Shown: positions 61,142 to 64,000 of the stretch, in pieces
Layout of the letters: every line of letters starts with the position of its first letter
Position numbering within the stretch: position 1 is the stretch's first letter
From: PALSA-693 sp963834725
GTDB lineage: Bacteria; Actinomycetota; Acidimicrobiia; Acidimicrobiales; Palsa-688
Reading direction: 5' to 3'
Assembly (NCBI GenBank): GCA_963834725.1
Contig: CAWICN010000001.1
Span: 5,146,001-5,210,000, forward strand
DNA: 64,000 nt
Translations under genes and position numbers: made by a program
Notes under the pieces: generated by a model
The model's database searches: none
Told to the model about the DNA's origin: nothing
What the model saw: only the letters and a program-made list of their open reading frames with translations

Positions 61142-62371
61142 ATGTGTGCGCGCCGGGTGGTAGTCACTGGTGTCGGCGCCGTCAGCCCGCTCGGGTTGAC
61201 CGTCGCGTCGACCTGGGCAGCGGTGGCCGCCGGCCACCCGGGGGCCGGACCGATCACCCTGTTCGATCCTGACGGGTACCCCGTCCGCATCGCGGCCGAG
61301 GTGCGCGGGTTCGACCCGGAGGCGGTCTTCGGCCGGCGCCGGGCCCGGCATCTGGACCGGGTGGCCCAGCTGGCCCTGGTGGCGACGGCCGAGGCGGTGG
61401 AGTCGGCCAAGCTGGATGTGGGGGCCGACCCCGATCGGGTGGGCGTGGTGTTCGGCACCGGGATCGGCGGGATCCGTTCCCTCGAGGAGGGCCTGGCGGT
61501 CCTCAACGAGCGTGGGCCGGACTGGGTAAGCCCTTACACGCTGCCGATGATGATCCCCAATATGGTGGCCGGCGAGGTGGCCATGGAATGGGGCATCCGG
61601 GGCTACAGCTCGTGTCCCGTCACCGCCTGCTCGGCGTCCGCGACTGCCGTCGGCGAGGGGATGGACCTCATCCGGGGCGGTCGGGCCGATGCCGTGGTGT
61701 GTGGGGGTAGCGAGGCGCCCATCACCCACGTGGGAGTGGCCGGTTTTGCGGCCATGAAAGCGCTCTCGGCCCGCAACGACGATCCCGAGCGCGCCTCACG
61801 CCCCTTTGATGCCGGGCGGGACGGGTTTGTGATGGGGGAAGCGGCAGCCGTTCTGGTGCTCGAGGATATGGAATCGGCCCGGCGCCGGGGGGCGCCGATC
61901 CTGGCCGAGATGGCCGGATACGGGGCGACGACCGACGCCTATCACATGACCTCGCCCCATCCCCAGGGGGACGGGGCCGTGCGAGCCATGCGCGGGGCAT
62001 GCGAGGACGCCGGAATGGACCCGGCTGCCATTGGCTACGTCAACGCTCACGGCACTTCGACGCCACCCAACGACCGGGTGGAGACCCTGGCGCTCAAGCG
62101 ACTGTTCGGGGAAAAGGTCCCCCCCGTGTCGTCGACCAAATCCATGACCGGGCACACCCTGGGTGCGGCGGGGGCGCTCGAAGCGGTCATCTGCATCCAG
62201 GCCCTCAACCAGCAGATCCTGCCGCCCACCATCAATCAGGAGCAGCCCGACCCCGACTGCGACCTGGATTACGTGGCCAACGAGGCCCGACGGGCCGCCT
62301 TCGACGCAGTGATGACCAACAGCTTCGGCTTCGGCGGGCACAACGCCAGCCTGGTGTTCCGCCGGGTCTGA
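61142..62371 (+). CDS. fabF: beta-ketoacyl-ACP synthase II
   Basis: A 409-aa condensing enzyme of FAS-II. N-terminal RVVVTGVGAVSPLGLTVASTW, nucleophile Cys about 163 in PVTACSASATAVGEG, His about 303 in NAHGTSTPPNDRVE, Lys in STKSMTGHTLGAAGA, with His about 338, and the C-terminal NSFGFGGHNASLVFRR. Full length. It is convergent with fabZ-fabG-fabI, placing elongation enzymes of one pathway together. Confidence 0.95.
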   Translation: MCARRVVVTGVGAVSPLGLTVASTWAAVAAGHPGAGPITLFDPDGYPVRIAAEVRGFDPEAVFGRRRARHLDRVAQLALVATAEAVESAKLDVGADPDRVGVVFGTGIGGIRSLEEGLAVLNERGPDWVSPYTLPMMIPNMVAGEVAMEWGIRGYSSCPVTACSASATAVGEGMDLIRGGRADAVVCGGSEAPITHVGVAGFAAMKALSARNDDPERASRPFDAGRDGFVMGEAAAVLVLEDMESARRRGAPILAEMAGYGATTDAYHMTSPHPQGDGAVRAMRGACEDAGMDPAAIGYVNAHGTSTPPNDRVETLALKRLFGEKVPPVSSTKSMTGHTLGAAGALEAVICIQALNQQILPPTINQEQPDPDCDLDYVANEARRAAFDAVMTNSFGFGGHNASLVFRRV

Positions 62372-62402
62372 CCCATCTCTACGGCCTGATCCACCGCACG
62401 GT

Positions 62403-62849
62403 TCAGGCGGACACGATCACGAACAGCAGGCTGGCCTGGCAGGCCACCTGCTCGCCGACTCGAGCCGTTCCATGACCCTTGCCGGCGTTGGTGCCCAACT
62501 GATCGAGCTCAACCTCGAGTTCGAGAGTCTCGCCCGGGCCGACCTGCCGGCGGAACCGGGCCCGGTCGATCCCACCAAACAGCGGGAGCTTGCCTGCATA
62601 CCGCGGGTCGCGGAGGAGGGCGATCCCCCCGAGCTGGGCCAGGGCCTCGACCATCAGCACCCCGGGAAGGGTGGGCCGGCCCGGGAAGTGCCCGGCGAAG
62701 AAAGCCTCCTCCCCGGTCAGTCGCCACACGCCTCGCGCCGACTGCGACGGGATCAGCTCGGTGACCTCATCCACAAACAGAAAGGGTGGGCGGTGCGGGA
62801 GTACGGCGTCGGGGTCGGGAAGCGGGCCACCCGGGCCCTCGGTCGCCAT
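62403..62849 (-). CDS. fabZ: 3-hydroxyacyl-ACP dehydratase
   Basis: A 148-aa hot-dog dehydratase. LPHRPPFLFVDEVTELIP at the start, then GEEAFFAGHFPGRPTLPGVLMVEALAQLGG with the catalytic His (GHFP) and Glu (VEALAQ), and ARFRRQVGPGETLELEVEL. ATG at 62849 shares one base with the fabG stop (TGATG), so the two are coupled. Confidence 0.93.
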   Translation of the reverse strand: MATEGPGGPLPDPDAVLPHRPPFLFVDEVTELIPSQSARGVWRLTGEEAFFAGHFPGRPTLPGVLMVEALAQLGGIALLRDPRYAGKLPLFGGIDRARFRRQVGPGETLELEVELDQLGTNAGKGHGTARVGEQVACQASLLFVIVSA

Positions 62850-63574
62850 CAGTGACCCATCCCCAGGCCGCCATCCACGGGGATCACCGCGCCGGTCACG
62901 TAACCGGCCGGCTCGGAGGCCAGCCAGGTCACCGCCGCCGCCACCTCCTCGGGTCGCGCCATGCGCCGAAGGGGGATCTGCTCGACGATCTCGGCCTGAC
63001 GGGCGTCCGGCAGGGCCGCGGTCATGTCCGTCGTGACGAAGCCGGGGCTCACCACGTTGACGGTCACCCCGCGTCCGCCGATTTCCCGGGCCAGCGAGCG
63101 GGCGAAGCCGATCAGCCCGGCCTTGGAGGCGGCGTAGTTGGTCTGGCCGGGTGAACCGGCCAGCGCCACCACCGACGAGACCAGGATGATGCGGCCCCGA
63201 CGAGCCCGGATCATCTTCGGCGTGGCCCGGCGGGTCACCCGGTAGGCGCCGGTGAGGTTGGCGTCGATGACCCGCGACCAGGCCTCCTCCTTCATCGAGA
63301 TCAGGAGCTGATCGGCATTGGTGCCGGCGTTGGAGACGAGAACCTCGACCGGTCCGAGATCCTTCTCCACCCGTGCGAAGGCCGCATCGACCTCCTCCTC
63401 CGAGGTCACGTCGCAACGCACCGACAGGTATCCCTCGACCGGTTCGCTTCGGTGCGTGACCGCCACCCGGTCGCCGCCGGCGGCGAAGGCCTGGGCGATC
63501 GCGAGGCCGATGCCGCGGTTGCCGCCCGTGACCAGCACGACCCGGCCGAGCTGCTCACCTGCGGTGTCGACCAC
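62849..63574 (-). CDS. fabG: 3-oxoacyl-ACP reductase
   Basis: A 241-aa SDR reductase. NADP site VLVTGGNRGIGLAIAQAFA, NNAG-like LVSNAGTNADQLL, the Ser/Tyr/Lys set ILVSSVVALAGSPGQTNYAASKAGLIGFARS, then VNVVSPGFVTTDMTAALP. The GTG start at 63574 follows GGGAGAG. It lies between fabI and fabZ in a fabI-fabG-fabZ order. Confidence 0.93.
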   Translation of the reverse strand: MVDTAGEQLGRVVLVTGGNRGIGLAIAQAFAAGGDRVAVTHRSEPVEGYLSVRCDVTSEEEVDAAFARVEKDLGPVEVLVSNAGTNADQLLISMKEEAWSRVIDANLTGAYRVTRRATPKMIRARRGRIILVSSVVALAGSPGQTNYAASKAGLIGFARSLAREIGGRGVTVNVVSPGFVTTDMTAALPDARQAEIVEQIPLRRMARPEEVAAAVTWLASEPAGYVTGAVIPVDGGLGMGH

Positions 63575-63605
63575 AGAACTCTCCCTTTTTCATATGCGGC
63601 GGCCC

Positions 63606-64000
63606 TCATACTCCGGTGGCGTGAAAACCGCCATCGACGTGGACCATCTCACCGGTCGTGGCCGGAAACCAGTCGGACAGCAGCGCCACGCACGCCCGGG
63701 CCACGGGCTCCGGGTTGGTCACGCTCCAGCCCAAGGGGGCCCGCTCGTCCCACACGTCCTCGAACCGGGAGAATCCCGGTATGGACTTCGCAGCCATCGT
63801 TTTCACCGGGCCGGCGGCCACCAGGTTCACCCGGATGCCCTCGGGACCGAGATCCCGGGCCAGGTACCGGGCGGTGGATTCGAGGGCGGCCTTGGCCACG
63901 CCCATCCAGTCGTAGCCGGGCCAGGCCACGGTGGCGTCAAAGTCCAGAGCGACGATGGATCCGCCCCCGGCAGCCCGCAGCAGGGGGCGGAAGCCGGCGG
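63606..64000 (-). CDS. fabI: enoyl-ACP reductase (InhA/FabI type), 5' end outside window
   Basis: The C-terminal 131 residues are visible. They include GGGSIVALDFDATVAWPGYDWMGVAKAALES with the FabI catalytic spacing Tyr-x6-Lys (YDWMGVAK), LGPEGIRVNLVAAGPVKTMAAKSIPGF, and GEMVHVDGGFHATGV at the end. The DFDATVAWPGYDWMGVAKAALES stretch resembles mycobacterial InhA. The gene continues past 64000. First visible gene of the FAS-II minus-strand operon. Confidence 0.92.
   Translation of the reverse strand, partial: AGFRPLLRAAGGGSIVALDFDATVAWPGYDWMGVAKAALESTARYLARDLGPEGIRVNLVAAGPVKTMAAKSIPGFSRFEDVWDERAPLGWSVTNPEPVARACVALLSDWFPATTGEMVHVDGGFHATGV

Overview
The window is high-GC DNA from an actinobacterium. 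The gene content fits an uncultured member of the Acidimicrobiia or a relative: two F420-type LLM flavin enzymes, a mycothiol-style PIG-L deacetylase, several crotonases and CoA-transferases, a dissociated FAS-II cluster, and Tat/Cys-rich secreted proteins. The class assignment is inference from gene content, not a phylogeny. No rRNA or CRISPR array was seen. One tRNA gene, tRNA-Arg(CCT), is present.

Layout. 0-4.8 kb: the end of a sensor kinase whose response regulator is cut off after about nine codons, a decayed COG2345-type regulator, small membrane and zinc-ribbon proteins, a YbjQ protein with a perfect palindromic operator candidate, and a crotonase divergent from a methyltransferase. 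4.8-10.7 kb: a tightly overlapping minus-strand ABC operon (membrane-anchored propeller-like protein, large FtsX-type permease, two ATPases). 10.8-15.7 kb: S9 peptidase, LLM enzyme, propionyl/acetyl-CoA synthetase. 15.7-19.6 kb: a frameshifted dnaA paralogue lacking domains I-II, then an IS1634-like insertion sequence that co-encodes a WYL-like protein. 19.7-28.5 kb: ordinary metabolic and stress genes (S4 protein, LLM, DUF488, GNAT, methyltransferase, aquaporin, PhzF, two Usp, deacetylase, alcohol dehydrogenase).

28.6-45.5 kb is a scarred accessory zone. It holds an FtsH fragment, an intact phosphoketolase-acetate kinase pair, a PIG-L deacetylase, an acyl-CoA dehydrogenase fragment, a DUF4232 protein and a crotonase. 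These are followed by a 542-aa protein of an unexplained, apparently mobile-type family, an NTF2-like gene with an in-frame UGA, a 45-bp perfect palindrome, tRNA-Arg beside a decayed integrase, a frameshifted secreted Ig-like protein, a frameshifted kinase, an AT-richer GT-C-like membrane protein, and a Tat Cys-rich protein carrying seven exact 47-aa propeller-like repeats.

45.5-64 kb: propionate-type CoA-transferase, amidohydrolase, MBL lactonase-like protein, MetE-like protein, DoxX, beta-hydroxyacid dehydrogenase, a lipoprotein, a secreted protein with three near-identical 140-aa modules, an FAD oxidase, a second CoA-transferase, an esterase, a transglycosylase relic and a crotonase. The window ends in convergent FAS-II genes: fabF on plus, and fabI-fabG-fabZ on minus.

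The most unusual signal is a dispersed, imperfectly palindromic element of about 42 bp (core TCAACTACGTTGA). Five copies were seen, and several abut or supply gene stop or start codons. Exact tandem amplification in two secreted proteins, the IS with a WYL-like partner, and the dnaA relic are the other leading observations.
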